Origin: Pseudomonadota bacterium
GTDB lineage: Bacteria; Myxococcota_A; UBA796; SXON01
DNA: 64,000 bases
Direction: 5' to 3'
Assembly: GCA_005778355.1 (NCBI GenBank)
Contig: SXON01000156.1
Span: 1 to 64,000, forward strand
In this document: positions 43,265-50,882 of the stretch, one piece after another
How positions within the stretch are numbered: position 1 is the first letter of the stretch
Layout of the letters: each line of letters opens with the position of its first letter
Notes under the pieces: model-generated
What the model was told of the DNA's origin: nothing
Database searches by the model: none
The model's input: only the letters and a program-made list of their open reading frames with translations
Position numbers and translations under genes: made by a program

Positions 43265-43899
43265 CGCCCGCCGATCTGCGCGCCGCCGTGCTCCTCGCGG
43301 TGGTCTTCGTCAACACCGTGGAAGCCCTCCCGCTGCCGCGCAGTGCCAAGCGCGAGAACTACGAGAAGGCCAGCGCGCAGGACGAGATCGCCCGCTGGCA
43401 GGTGGCGCTGGCCCGGGTGGGTCTCGACTACACCGAGGCCGAGCTCACCGACGCCGCCTTCGCGCTCGCCGAGGCCGGGGTGAGCGCGCGCAAGTGGCTC
43501 ACGGGTCCGGCGCGGCCGATCTTCGAGCTCACGCAGACCGGTCAGAACTGGGGGCTCTTCACGCATCCCGACCGCTGGCCAGCGCGACTGGTGATCGAGG
43601 CACAAGCGGGCAGCGAGTGGCGTCGTCTCTATGCTTCTCTCGATCCTGAGCACGAGTTCCGTGCCGACGCGCTGGTGTACCGTCGCGTGCGCGCGGTGTA
43701 CGACGGCCAGAGCGAGAAGGGTGGTCGAACCTGGGATCGCTTCGCCTCGTGGGCGGCGGCCGAGGTCTTCGCGGCCTACCCCGAGGTGAACACCGCGCGG
43801 GTGAAGTTCATCCGGGTGCACACGTTTGAGCCGGGGGAGTCGGCCGCGGTGTTGGAGGAGGTGGGCGACCGCTTCCCCGAGATCCGGCGTCGCCCATGA
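43261..43899 (+). CDS. Partner protein of the HTTM gene, hypothetical
   Basis: This 212-aa protein has a possible N-terminal signal or anchor (LRAAVLLAVVFVNTVEALPL) and a soluble domain rich in Trp and Arg (PIFELTQTGQNWGLFTHPDR; ARLVIEAQAGSEWRRLYASL). It is coupled to greB upstream (GTGA) and to the HTTM gene downstream (ATGA), so the last two are likely to work together at the membrane. No family is recognised with certainty. Confidence 0.6.
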   Translation: MTPADLRAAVLLAVVFVNTVEALPLPRSAKRENYEKASAQDEIARWQVALARVGLDYTEAELTDAAFALAEAGVSARKWLTGPARPIFELTQTGQNWGLFTHPDRWPARLVIEAQAGSEWRRLYASLDPEHEFRADALVYRRVRAVYDGQSEKGGRTWDRFASWAAAEVFAAYPEVNTARVKFIRVHTFEPGESAAVLEEVGDRFPEIRRRP

Positions 43900-44852
43900 G
43901 GGCGCTCTGGTCGCGTTGGCGCGCGCTCTGGGAGGGCGAGGACGACCCGCTCCCACTGGTCCTGGTCCGGGTGATCCTGCCGCTGGTTTTCCTGTGGGAC
44001 TTCTGGCAAGTGCACCAGTTGCACCTGGTGATCCCGCTCTGGGGCCCGGGCGACGCGGGGGGCATCGGCGATCCCGAGCACCGCACCAGCGTCCCTCTGC
44101 TCTACCAGTGGTTCGCACCCACGGTGGCCACGACCCGCGCCGCGTTCTGGGTCTTGTGTGCCTCCACGCTGGCGGTGTCGCTGGGGCTCTTCTTGCCCCT
44201 GTCGAGCCTCGTCACGGTGCTGGTGTACGCGCAGTTCGCGCAGGTCTTGTCGGCGGCTGATCGCGGCATCGACACCTTCTTTCGCGACGTGCTGCTCATC
44301 CTCGCGTTCTCGGGTGCGTCGCGACGATGGGGCATCGACGCGCTCTTGTTTGGCCGGCGCGAGCGCATCGCGGCCTGGCCCCGGCGGCTCCTGGTTGTGC
44401 AGGTGGTGGGCCTCTACTTCATGGCGGGGGTGCAGAAGGCGGGCGTGGCGTGGTGGCCCTGGGGCGGCTTCTCCGCCTTGTTCATCGTCTTGCAGGACAT
44501 GGCGGTGGCGCGGCATCCCTTCGAGTGGCTGCAACGCTACTACCCGCTCACCCAGCTGCTCACGGCGGCGACGATGTTCTTCGAGCTGGGCGCCTGCCTC
44601 GTCCCGTTCGTGTACTGGTCGCGACACACGCGCACGCAGCCAGGCTGGATCCGCGCGCAGCTCAACCGGTTCGATGTCGTTCCCGGGTGGCTCTTGCTCG
44701 GGGTGGGCATGCACCTCGGGATCGCCGCGACCATGCGCCTCGGCGTGTTTCCTTTCGCGATGATGGCCACCTATCCAGCCTTCTTTTGCGGCCACGAGAT
44801 CCGACGCACCATCGGTCGATTGACCGGCGCCGGTGCGTCGCCCAGGCGGTAA
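43896..44852 (+). CDS. HTTM domain membrane protein
   Basis: This 318-aa polytopic protein matches the HTTM (horizontally transferred transmembrane) family related to the membrane part of vitamin K-dependent gamma-carboxylase. Features include VRVILPLVFLWDFWQVHQLH at the N-terminus, DRGIDTFFRDVLLILAFSGA near 115, YFMAGVQKAGVAWWPWGG near 170 and a MHLGIAATMRLGVFPFAMMA motif near 270. Catalytic activity of bacterial HTTM proteins is mostly untested. It ends a three-gene coupled set with greB and the 43261 gene. Confidence 0.8.
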   Translation: MRALWSRWRALWEGEDDPLPLVLVRVILPLVFLWDFWQVHQLHLVIPLWGPGDAGGIGDPEHRTSVPLLYQWFAPTVATTRAAFWVLCASTLAVSLGLFLPLSSLVTVLVYAQFAQVLSAADRGIDTFFRDVLLILAFSGASRRWGIDALLFGRRERIAAWPRRLLVVQVVGLYFMAGVQKAGVAWWPWGGFSALFIVLQDMAVARHPFEWLQRYYPLTQLLTAATMFFELGACLVPFVYWSRHTRTQPGWIRAQLNRFDVVPGWLLLGVGMHLGIAATMRLGVFPFAMMATYPAFFCGHEIRRTIGRLTGAGASPRR

Positions 44853-44861
44853 GACTGGGGC

Positions 44862-45299
44862 ATGCTTGTGCTCCTCGTCGCCTGCACCGCCGCCGACACC
44901 GACACGGCCGACACGAGCGACAGCGCCGAGGTCACGGTCTGCGGCAACCTCGAAGCCGACACCTGGTCGGCCGGCATCTCGCGCGCAGGAAGCACCTACG
45001 ACTTCGTGCTGGTGGCGAGCGACCCCGACCCGCCCGACAAGGGCGACAACGTGTTGACCGTGCGCGTCGAGGAGGGGGGTGCCGGGGTCGACGATCTCAC
45101 CGTCACCCTTGAGCCGCTCATGCCGGAGCATGGCCACGGGACGAACCCCGCCGTGGTATCGACCACGGGCAGCGGCGGCGGCACGTACGTGTCTGACAGT
45201 TTCAACCTCTTCATGGGCGGGGCCTGGCAATACACGGTGAAGGCGGCCGGCAGTAGCGGCACCGACTCGGTCGACTTCTTGTTCTGCATCGAGGGCTAG
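44862..45299 (+). CDS. YtkA/FixH-like lipoprotein
   Basis: This 145-aa lipoprotein reads MLVLLVACTAADTDTADTSD: Cys at residue 8 and no positive charge. The domain GDNVLTVRVEEGGAGVDDLT followed by EPLMPEHGHGTNPAVV resembles the YtkA/FixH-like Ig-type domain, whose M-P-x-H-G-H stretch can bind copper in relatives. Its stop shares a base with the GTG of the pentaheme cytochrome gene, so they are co-translated. A role in delivering or binding metal for the redox region is plausible but not shown. Confidence 0.7.
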   Translation: MLVLLVACTAADTDTADTSDSAEVTVCGNLEADTWSAGISRAGSTYDFVLVASDPDPPDKGDNVLTVRVEEGGAGVDDLTVTLEPLMPEHGHGTNPAVVSTTGSGGGTYVSDSFNLFMGGAWQYTVKAAGSSGTDSVDFLFCIEG

Positions 45300-46594
45300 T
45301 GTTCGGCCTCCTCGCCTGCGCGCCCGAGCTCGAAGCCGAGCCGGCGATGACCGAGGCGGAGGCCCTCGACCCCGTCACGTGCGCGGCCTGCCACCCCGAC
45401 CAGTACGACCAGTGGCAGGGCTCGATGCACGCCTACTCCTCCTACGATCCGGTGTTCATCGCGCTCAACGCGGCCGGCCAGCGGGCCACGGATGGGGCGC
45501 TGGGAACGTTCTGCATCGATTGTCACGCGCCGATGGCCAGCAAGCTTGGGCTCAGCGGCGATGGTCTCGATCTCGACACGCTTCCCGCCTCGATGCGCGG
45601 CATCAGTTGTACGTATTGCCACACGGTCGACGGCGTGGGCGACCTGTACAACAACGGCCTCGGACACGCCGATGATCTCGTGCAACGTGGGGGTTTTTCC
45701 GACCCGGTGCCCACTGCGGCCCACGCGTCCGCCTACTCGCCTCTGCACGACCGGGCCGAGCTTGTGAGCTCCGACCTGTGTGGGAGCTGTCACGACGTGG
45801 TGGTGCCCTCGGGCATGCAGCTCGAGCGGAGCTGGGTGGAGTGGAACAGCACCCAGTACGCCACGGCCACGTCTGGTCTCCAGCAAACCTGCGGCAACTG
45901 TCACATGGACGGCTACGAGGGCCGGGCGGCCATCAGCGACGGCGCCCCGCTGCGACGGGTACATGACCATAGTTTCCCCGCGGTCGACACCGCGCTCATC
46001 GAGTTCCCCGGCCGCGAAGAACAAGCCGAGATGATCCAGGATCGTCTCGATCCCACCGTGCTCTCCGAGTTGCTCGTCTGTGCGAGTGAGAACGGCGTGG
46101 AGATGCGGCTACGGTTGGAGAACGTGGCCGCCGGGCACAGCTGGCCGAGCGGCGCGGCGCAGCATCGCCGTGGCTGGGTGGAGATCGCGGCCTACCAGGG
46201 CGAGACACTGCTTTTTGAGGCCGGGAACACTGCCGAGGGCGAGGCGGTGTTGGCGAACGAGACCGACGACCTGTGGTGGTTCGGTGACCGCATCTTCGAC
46301 GGCGACGGGATCGAGACACACGCGGCCTGGGACGCCGTGAGCTACGAGTCGAAGCTGCTCCCCGGTCTCGACCAGGACGGCGACAACCACGTCACGCGCA
46401 CCTGGTACCTCGGCGAGCAGGTGCCCACCCGCGCCGAGGCCATCGTGCACATGCGCGCGCTCGACGTGGACTTCTTGCAGTGGCTGGTCGACCAGGGCGA
46501 CCTCGATCCGAGCTATTTGTCGGCGGTGCCCACGTGGGACCTCGCCGCCTCGGAGGCGATGTGGAGTGACATCATCGGGCGGTGCCCGGAGTAG
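45299..46594 (+). CDS. Pentaheme c-type cytochrome lipoprotein
   Basis: This 431-aa protein has a GTG start reading MFGLLAC (Cys at 7), so it is probably lipid-anchored. Five CxxCH haem sites are visible: CAACH (28-32), CIDCH, CTYCH, CGSCH and CGNCH (all before residue 215). The first is in the multihaem context CAACHPDQYDQWQGSMHA, as in cytochrome c554-like proteins. The C-terminal half (about 240-431) is a haem-free beta-rich domain. It likely moves electrons across the periplasm or at the surface. It overlaps the YtkA-like gene by one base. Confidence 0.88.
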   Translation: MFGLLACAPELEAEPAMTEAEALDPVTCAACHPDQYDQWQGSMHAYSSYDPVFIALNAAGQRATDGALGTFCIDCHAPMASKLGLSGDGLDLDTLPASMRGISCTYCHTVDGVGDLYNNGLGHADDLVQRGGFSDPVPTAAHASAYSPLHDRAELVSSDLCGSCHDVVVPSGMQLERSWVEWNSTQYATATSGLQQTCGNCHMDGYEGRAAISDGAPLRRVHDHSFPAVDTALIEFPGREEQAEMIQDRLDPTVLSELLVCASENGVEMRLRLENVAAGHSWPSGAAQHRRGWVEIAAYQGETLLFEAGNTAEGEAVLANETDDLWWFGDRIFDGDGIETHAAWDAVSYESKLLPGLDQDGDNHVTRTWYLGEQVPTRAEAIVHMRALDVDFLQWLVDQGDLDPSYLSAVPTWDLAASEAMWSDIIGRCPE

Positions 46595-46595
46595 G

Positions 46596-46613
46596 GGGCG
46601 CCGCCGGGCGCCC
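46596..46613. terminator. Hairpin between convergent genes
   Basis: GGGCGCC and GGCGCCC form a 7-bp GC stem with a short loop just after the pentaheme cytochrome stop and 10 bp before the end of the convergent lipoprotein gene. There is no T tract, so the terminator role is tentative. Confidence 0.4.
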
Positions 46614-46623
46614 GAGTGAGCGC

Positions 46624-46780
46624 CTACTCGCAGGACAGCGTCTGCCAGCTCCACGTGCCGGCGAAGCCGGTGATTGTCACGGCCACGGGCGTGTCGTAGT
46701 CGAGCCACACTTCGAAGGCGGCGCAGTTGCCGTCCGCGTCGTCGAAGCCGAGCCATGCCTGGCCCTCCACGTCGGCCTCG
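46624..46780. repeat. Direct repeat copy A (157 bp)
   Basis: The 3' end of the small lipoprotein gene matches 48340-48496 without gaps and with about a dozen substitutions. Both copies have the same orientation and flank the 47035-47942 gene pair and the palindromic array. Confidence 0.9.
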
Positions 46781-47031
46781 TGCGTGCGGGTGTCACCGGG
46801 TGCGATGTACCAGTAGCCGAACTCGATCATCCCCGGCTTCGCGGTGTACACGGCCTGAAAGCCCTCCGCCGCCACGTCGGTCGCGTTCGTGACATTGAGG
46901 AGTGAGACTGGGGCTGGCTCCTCGCCGGTGTCTCCACTGGTGTCGGTGTCATCGCCCTCAGGGTCGGCGGAGGCGGAGTCCGGCGAGGGGGTTGAATCAC
47001 CCCAGCAAGCGAACAGAGCGAGGAGCGCCAT
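46624..47031 (-). CDS. Small lipoprotein, 3' end duplicated at 48340
   Basis: This 135-aa lipoprotein reads MALLALFAC (Cys at 9) followed by an Asp/Ser/Thr-rich linker. A beta-rich C-terminal domain ends AVTITGFAGTWSWQTLSCE. It lies 3 bp after the 47035 gene, closing a three-gene minus-strand cassette (47942 to 46624). Its last 157 bp are repeated at about 92% identity, by my hand count, at 48340-48496. Function unknown. Confidence 0.65.
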   Translation of the reverse strand: MALLALFACWGDSTPSPDSASADPEGDDTDTSGDTGEEPAPVSLLNVTNATDVAAEGFQAVYTAKPGMIEFGYWYIAPGDTRTHEADVEGQAWLGFDDADGNCAAFEVWLDYDTPVAVTITGFAGTWSWQTLSCE

Positions 47032-47034
47032 GGA

Positions 47035-47547
47035 CTACCAGCTCCAGTTGTCGTAGTCCCAATCCTCGTCGGTCCAGCCGAACGAACCGGGGGACGGGCG
47101 GGGGATGGGCTCCGGGTCGAAGCCCGTCGCGTCCGTCCCCACGCACGTGCAGTCGGTGATCTGGCACGAGTCAGTGTCGAAGCCGTACTCGGTGACTTCC
47201 CCCCCGAGCTCGTCGCAAGTGCCGTAGCACACCAGATAGGCGAGCGCCATCATGACGAGCGAGTCGAATCCGGCGCAGGCGGACGCATCGTCCGATTGGT
47301 TAAAATCCGAAACCGCCTTTTGTAGAACTTCTTCCTTCTCGGTGCCGGTCATTTCGTCGGTGCGTTCCGCGCTGGCTCGCGCATCGAGCCGCGAGGCCAG
47401 TGCGAGCACGGAGTCGCGTGTGACGGCAGTTGCGAGCCAGGGCGCTGTGGGGGGAAACGGCGCCCCGACAGGCCAGAAGGAGCTCACGGCTCTGCCTCGC
47501 GCGGTTCGGGCGGGGTTGGCGCCGCAACCGCAACTCGCCCCGCCCAT
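47035..47547 (-). CDS. Cys-rich hypothetical protein
   Basis: This 170-aa protein starts MGGASCGCGANPARTARGRA and ends with an acidic, Trp-rich tail (WTDEDWDYDNWSW). Eleven Cys residues occur, including a middle cluster (LVCYGTC) and CQITDCTCVG near residue 130, which could bind metal or form disulfides. No signal peptide is evident. Its ATG shares a base with the stop of the 47547 gene. I do not recognise a family; a peptide natural product precursor was considered and not supported because no maturation enzyme is near. Confidence 0.5.
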   Translation of the reverse strand: MGGASCGCGANPARTARGRAVSSFWPVGAPFPPTAPWLATAVTRDSVLALASRLDARASAERTDEMTGTEKEEVLQKAVSDFNQSDDASACAGFDSLVMMALAYLVCYGTCDELGGEVTEYGFDTDSCQITDCTCVGTDATGFDPEPIPRPSPGSFGWTDEDWDYDNWSW

Positions 47548-47942
47548 CAGAACGGCTTCCTCATCTCGAAGACTTCCACGACGCTCCACACCGCCGCGCC
47601 GCCGGCGCCGGCCTGGTGGGCGATCTTGAGCACGGGGTGCAGCCACTCGCCGATGACGATGCTGGTGTCGGCCTGGCCGGAGAGCACGGTGGGGAATGTA
47701 CCACCGGGGTTGGCGGCGTTGATACAGACCGAGTGGAGAATCGACACCTGGCCGTCGGGACCGTGTTCGAGCTCGACGGTCACGCGCACGTTGGTGGTGT
47801 CGTTCGCGTTGAGCACCTTCACCATGTACATGGTCACCTTCGCCATGCGGCCACCCTTGCGGGCGGGCAGGCGGTAGCTCAACTGTGCGCCGCTCGACGC
47901 GCTGTCGACACGCATGGGACCCGAGATCTTCCGCCACTCCAC
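47547..47942 (-). CDS. Hypothetical beta-rich protein
   Basis: This 131-aa protein has a GTG start at 47942 with AAGGAG seven bases upstream. The sequence is beta-rich with basic N-terminal part (SYRLPARKGGRMAKVTMYMV) and an alternating-strand core (NVRVTVELEHGPDGQVSIL). It could be a small jelly-roll or a subunit of a surface layer, but nothing is diagnostic. It is the first gene of the cassette 47942-46624 and lies 0.4 kb downstream of the decayed lipoprotein copy on the same strand. Confidence 0.55.
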   Translation of the reverse strand: MEWRKISGPMRVDSASSGAQLSYRLPARKGGRMAKVTMYMVKVLNANDTTNVRVTVELEHGPDGQVSILHSVCINAANPGGTFPTVLSGQADTSIVIGEWLHPVLKIAHQAGAGGAAVWSVVEVFEMRKPF

Positions 47943-48146
47943 GGCCGTTCTCCTTGCTGCGGTTGTGTGCCGCGAGCGGTGAGCGTCGCGACAACTGGAT
48001 TCTAGCTCCCCCTGGCCGGGGACCAGCCCTCGCGACAGCTTGTGACAATAATCCCGACGCAGCTTCGTCGTCTCGCTCCGGGCCCCCCGCGCGCGCGAGG
48101 CACGCGCAGGCACCGGGGGTGCGGTGGGGGAGCGCCGCTGCCCCGT
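47943..48146. other. Non-coding stretch ahead of the palindromic array
   Basis: Between the 47942 gene start and the repeat array I see no convincing gene. It contains the Shine-Dalgarno sequence for the 47942 gene and GC-rich runs (for example a CGCGCGCG tract near 48093). The minus-strand cassette promoter should lie here or within the array, but I cannot pick one with confidence. Confidence 0.4.
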
Positions 48147-48317
48147 CGGAACCAGGCCAGGGGCTCGACGTCGAGCCTCGCACTTGGTTCCGCAGATCGG
48201 TTGAAAAACGGAACCACCTGGGGGGCTCGCCGCTCGAGGGGTCGAGCTGGTTCCGGAAACGCGGGATCACGCGGAACCAGCTCGAAGGCTCGACCGCGAG
48301 GGGCCGCGTTGGTTCCG
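48147..48317. repeat. Three-unit array of CGGAACCA...TGGTTCCG palindromic units
   Basis: Three units of 46-47 bp start at 48147, 48209 and 48272 (period 62-63 bp) and are separated by exactly 16 bp. Each begins CGGAACCA and ends TGGTTCCG, and each contains GGCTCG inside. Unit 1 also has a perfect inner palindrome, GGCTCGACGTCGAGCC (48162-48177). The units could fold as hairpins in RNA or act as clustered operator sites. No ORF of note is needed to explain them. I found no other copies by eye in the window. Confidence 0.85.
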
Positions 48318-48339
48318 CGCGCGTGTCAACCCGGCCCGG

Positions 48340-48496
48340 CTACTCGCACGACAACGTCTGCCAGCTCCAGGTGCCGGCGAACCCGGTGATGGTCACCGCA
48401 ACAGGGGTGTCGTACTCGAGCCACACTTCGAAGGCGGCGCAGTTGCCGTCGGCGTCGTCGAAGCCGAGCCAAGCCTGGCCCTCCACGTCGGCCTCG
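48340..48496. repeat. Direct repeat copy B (157 bp)
   Basis: This is the partner of 46624-46780: same length, same strand, about 92% identical by hand count. It begins 22 bp after the palindromic array. Confidence 0.9.
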
Positions 48497-48606
48497 ATTG
48501 TGTCCGTGTCGCCGGGGTCCTCGCTCCTGGCGTCACCGCGGACGACGTCGTCGCTCTCGGTGTCGTCTTCGACCTGGGGCCCCTCGCACGACGCGAACTC
48601 CACCAT
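48340..48606 (-). pseudogene. Decayed copy of the small lipoprotein gene
   Basis: An open frame of 88 codons on the minus strand ends with EADVEGQAWLGFDDADGN and TITGFAGTWSWQTLSCE, nearly identical to the C-terminus of the 46624 lipoprotein. Upstream of this it has an Asp/Glu-rich stretch and MVEFASCEG, which aligns with MIEFGYWY of the intact gene, so there is an insertion in between. The signal peptide and first half are missing. It looks like a truncated duplicate; expression of a small acidic protein is not excluded. Confidence 0.6.
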
Positions 48607-48630
48607 CCCCCCTCGCGATACACCGCCCGC

Positions 48631-49404
48631 ATGCTGCTGCTCCTCGCGCTCGCCCACGCCGACGGCATCCTCGACGCGGGCGGCATTGGCGCCGCCGGGG
48701 CCACCAACGACGAGGGCGCCCTCGCCGGCGGGCTCGCGCTCAGCCACCTCGCGGGCGACTTCGACGCCTGGGTGCTCTTCGGCGCCCCCGACGCCAACGA
48801 CAACGTGGTCCGCGCGTGGAACTTCAGCGTGGGCGGGTGGACGCCCACCTTCATCACCGAGCGAAAGCCCGTGACCAAGGGCGACCAGAACCAGCAATCC
48901 GAGTTGGGTTTCGCCGTGGAGCCGGAGGCACGGAAGCGGAAGTTGATCCTCGGCACACCACTCCTGCGGATCGGCGGCAGCACCTGGGAAGACGAACGTT
49001 TCCGCGCCGACGTGGGCGGCGAGGGCCTGCTCAACTTCCTCGATCTCGCCGACGTGGCCCCGTCGAGCGCCTACGCCGGGCTCACCTTTGGCGGCCGCAC
49101 CCAGGTGGTGTACTCGAGCGTCGACCACGACATGCCTGCCACGGGCGCCCTGGTGTTGAGCGGGGGCGTGGCGGCGGGCGGCACGGTGGCCAACGCCGCC
49201 GTCGGTCGTCTGAAAGGCCGTGTAGAAATAGACCCCTTCCTCGGTGAAGTGGTGCTCAATAGCGGTGTCTTGCTCGCCGGTAGCCTCGCGCGTACCGACG
49301 TTCCGCTGGCCCTCCGCGCCGATCTCGAGGCCTGGACCCACCCCGCGCGCGACATGGCCACCGACTGGCGCGCGATGCTCTACGCGCTCGTTTCCTCCGA
49401 CTAG
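48631..49404 (+). CDS. Secreted hypothetical protein
   Basis: This 257-aa protein begins MLLLLALAHADGILDAGG, a short signal peptide with a likely cleavage after AHA. The rest is Gly/Ala/Leu-rich and strand-like (GGLALSHLAGDFDAWVLFGA; LAGSLARTDVPLALRADLEA), as in a small outer-membrane barrel or a beta-sandwich. I do not recognise the family. It lies upstream of the redox operon on the same strand with a 74-bp gap. Confidence 0.55.
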   Translation: MLLLLALAHADGILDAGGIGAAGATNDEGALAGGLALSHLAGDFDAWVLFGAPDANDNVVRAWNFSVGGWTPTFITERKPVTKGDQNQQSELGFAVEPEARKRKLILGTPLLRIGGSTWEDERFRADVGGEGLLNFLDLADVAPSSAYAGLTFGGRTQVVYSSVDHDMPATGALVLSGGVAAGGTVANAAVGRLKGRVEIDPFLGEVVLNSGVLLAGSLARTDVPLALRADLEAWTHPARDMATDWRAMLYALVSSD

Positions 49405-49478
49405 ACACGCTTTTCGCGCATCCGCCATCGGTCGAGCTACCGACTCGCCGCCCCTTTCCCCGTCGCTAAGCAGGGGGC

Positions 49479-50882
49479 GTGACCCTGCTTCCGCTCCTCG
49501 TCCTCGGCTGTTCGACGGACCCCGGCGAGAGTGCCGCGCCCGGCGCCGGTTTTTCCGTGGTGACGAGCAGCGTGGAGGGCGGTGCCTTGCTCTCCGCGTG
49601 GAGCGAGGGCAACGCGCTCCTCATGGTGGGCGGCCAGATCGGCGGCGGCTCGGGCATCCTCGCCCGCCTGGACGACGATGTTCTCTGCGTGGAGAGCGAC
49701 TTCTCGGAGAAGACCCCGTGGTGGATCCACGGCGAGGGCAACGACTGGGTGGCCGTGGGCGAGGCTGGCCTCGTGGTGTACAGCCACGACGGCACGCGAA
49801 CGCGGGAAGATGTGCCCACCGAGGCCACGCTCTACGGGGCCTGGATGGAAGGCAGCGAGGTGATCGCTGTGGGCGGTCGCTCCGCCAGCGAGGGCAGCGT
49901 GGGCGAGGTCTGGCGCCGCCGCGACGGGGCCTGGACAGCCCTCGCGACGGACTTGCCGGGCGCGGTCTACAAGGCCTGGAACGGCTTCCTCGTGGGCGAC
50001 GGGGTGGCCTACACCTACGACGGCGAGAGCCTGGCGCCGGTCGACTTCGGCGGCGGTCACCTCTTGACGGTGCGCGGTCGCGACACGAGCGACGTGTACG
50101 CGGTGGGCGGCCTCGGTCAACCCGAGCTCTGGCACTACGACGGCCGCGCCTGGACGGCGCTCGACGGCTCGGCGCTCGGCCAGCCGCTCAACGGCGTGTG
50201 GACGGCGCCCGGCGAGCCAGCCTGGGTTGCGGGGAACTTCGGGGTTGTCGGCGGGCTCGACGGCGACGAGTGGATCCTGCCCGACGCGCCGCTCACCGCC
50301 GATCACCTGCACGCCGCGTGGAAACACGGCGACAGCGTGTACTTCGTCGGCGGGAACTTGTTCGACGGCGGGGAGAAACACGGGACGATCCTGCGCTACG
50401 GCGAGGGCGACGAGGTCATCGAGGACTGCGGCGAGTTGGCCGCCCTCCCGGGGATCACCCAGGCCCACGCCGCCACTGCGGCTTTCCCGGCCAGCCAGCT
50501 CACCGGCCCCACCGGTACGACGGCCCTCCTGGGCAAACCCGCCGTTGTCAACTTCTGGGCCAGCTGGTGTGCGCCCTGCCTGGAGGAGCTGCCGCTCTTC
50601 GACCAGCTGTCCACTCGCCTCTCGGGCGTGGCCCCCGTGGTGGCCGTGTCGGTCGACACCGCCTGGGGGCCCGCGAGTGGCGTGATCGCGCGCCTCGGGC
50701 TCAAGCTGCCACTCGCGCACGACCCGAAGGGGCTTCTGCCTCGTGCCCTGTCTGCCCCGAGCCTGCCGGCCACGTATGTCATCGACGCCCAGGGGCAGGT
50801 GCACTCAACCCTCTTCCGCGCGATCACCGCCGCCGATGTCGGGAGCATCGAGGCCCAGGTGCGCGCCCTGGTGAGCCCGTGA
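49479..50882 (+). CDS. Lipoprotein fusing a beta-propeller to a TlpA-type thioredoxin
   Basis: This 467-aa protein has a GTG start reading MTLLPLLVLGC (Cys at 11). Residues about 25-310 are short repeats around 'VYAVGG', 'WVAVGE', 'VIAVGG' and 'VYFVGGN', a propeller-like domain. Residues about 330-467 are a TlpA/ResA-type thioredoxin with active site WCAPC in VNFWASWCAPCLEELP and the cis-Pro loop PSLPATYVID. Such domains reduce disulfides in cytochrome c or metal-site maturation. It begins the coupled operon; its stop overlaps the next GTG. The propeller fusion is unusual for TlpA proteins. Confidence 0.82.
   Translation: MTLLPLLVLGCSTDPGESAAPGAGFSVVTSSVEGGALLSAWSEGNALLMVGGQIGGGSGILARLDDDVLCVESDFSEKTPWWIHGEGNDWVAVGEAGLVVYSHDGTRTREDVPTEATLYGAWMEGSEVIAVGGRSASEGSVGEVWRRRDGAWTALATDLPGAVYKAWNGFLVGDGVAYTYDGESLAPVDFGGGHLLTVRGRDTSDVYAVGGLGQPELWHYDGRAWTALDGSALGQPLNGVWTAPGEPAWVAGNFGVVGGLDGDEWILPDAPLTADHLHAAWKHGDSVYFVGGNLFDGGEKHGTILRYGEGDEVIEDCGELAALPGITQAHAATAAFPASQLTGPTGTTALLGKPAVVNFWASWCAPCLEELPLFDQLSTRLSGVAPVVAVSVDTAWGPASGVIARLGLKLPLAHDPKGLLPRALSAPSLPATYVIDAQGQVHSTLFRAITAADVGSIEAQVRALVSP

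Noticed and set aside
43896-44852. Vitamin K-dependent gamma-carboxylase
   Set aside because: Only the membrane HTTM part is present; the length and motifs do not support a full carboxylase.
47035-47547. RiPP precursor peptide
   Set aside because: Too long, no repeated core, and no lanthionine synthetase, radical SAM, YcaO or MNIO enzyme is nearby.
48147-48317. CRISPR array
   Set aside because: Only three units, palindromic outer arms, variable inner sequence and no cas genes; spacers of 16 bp are far too short.
49244-50878. In-frame upstream extension of the 892-aa cytochrome gene
   Set aside because: The extension is Arg/Pro-rich and lies in another frame over the TlpA gene; the GTG at 50879 gives a lipobox and a GTGA overlap.
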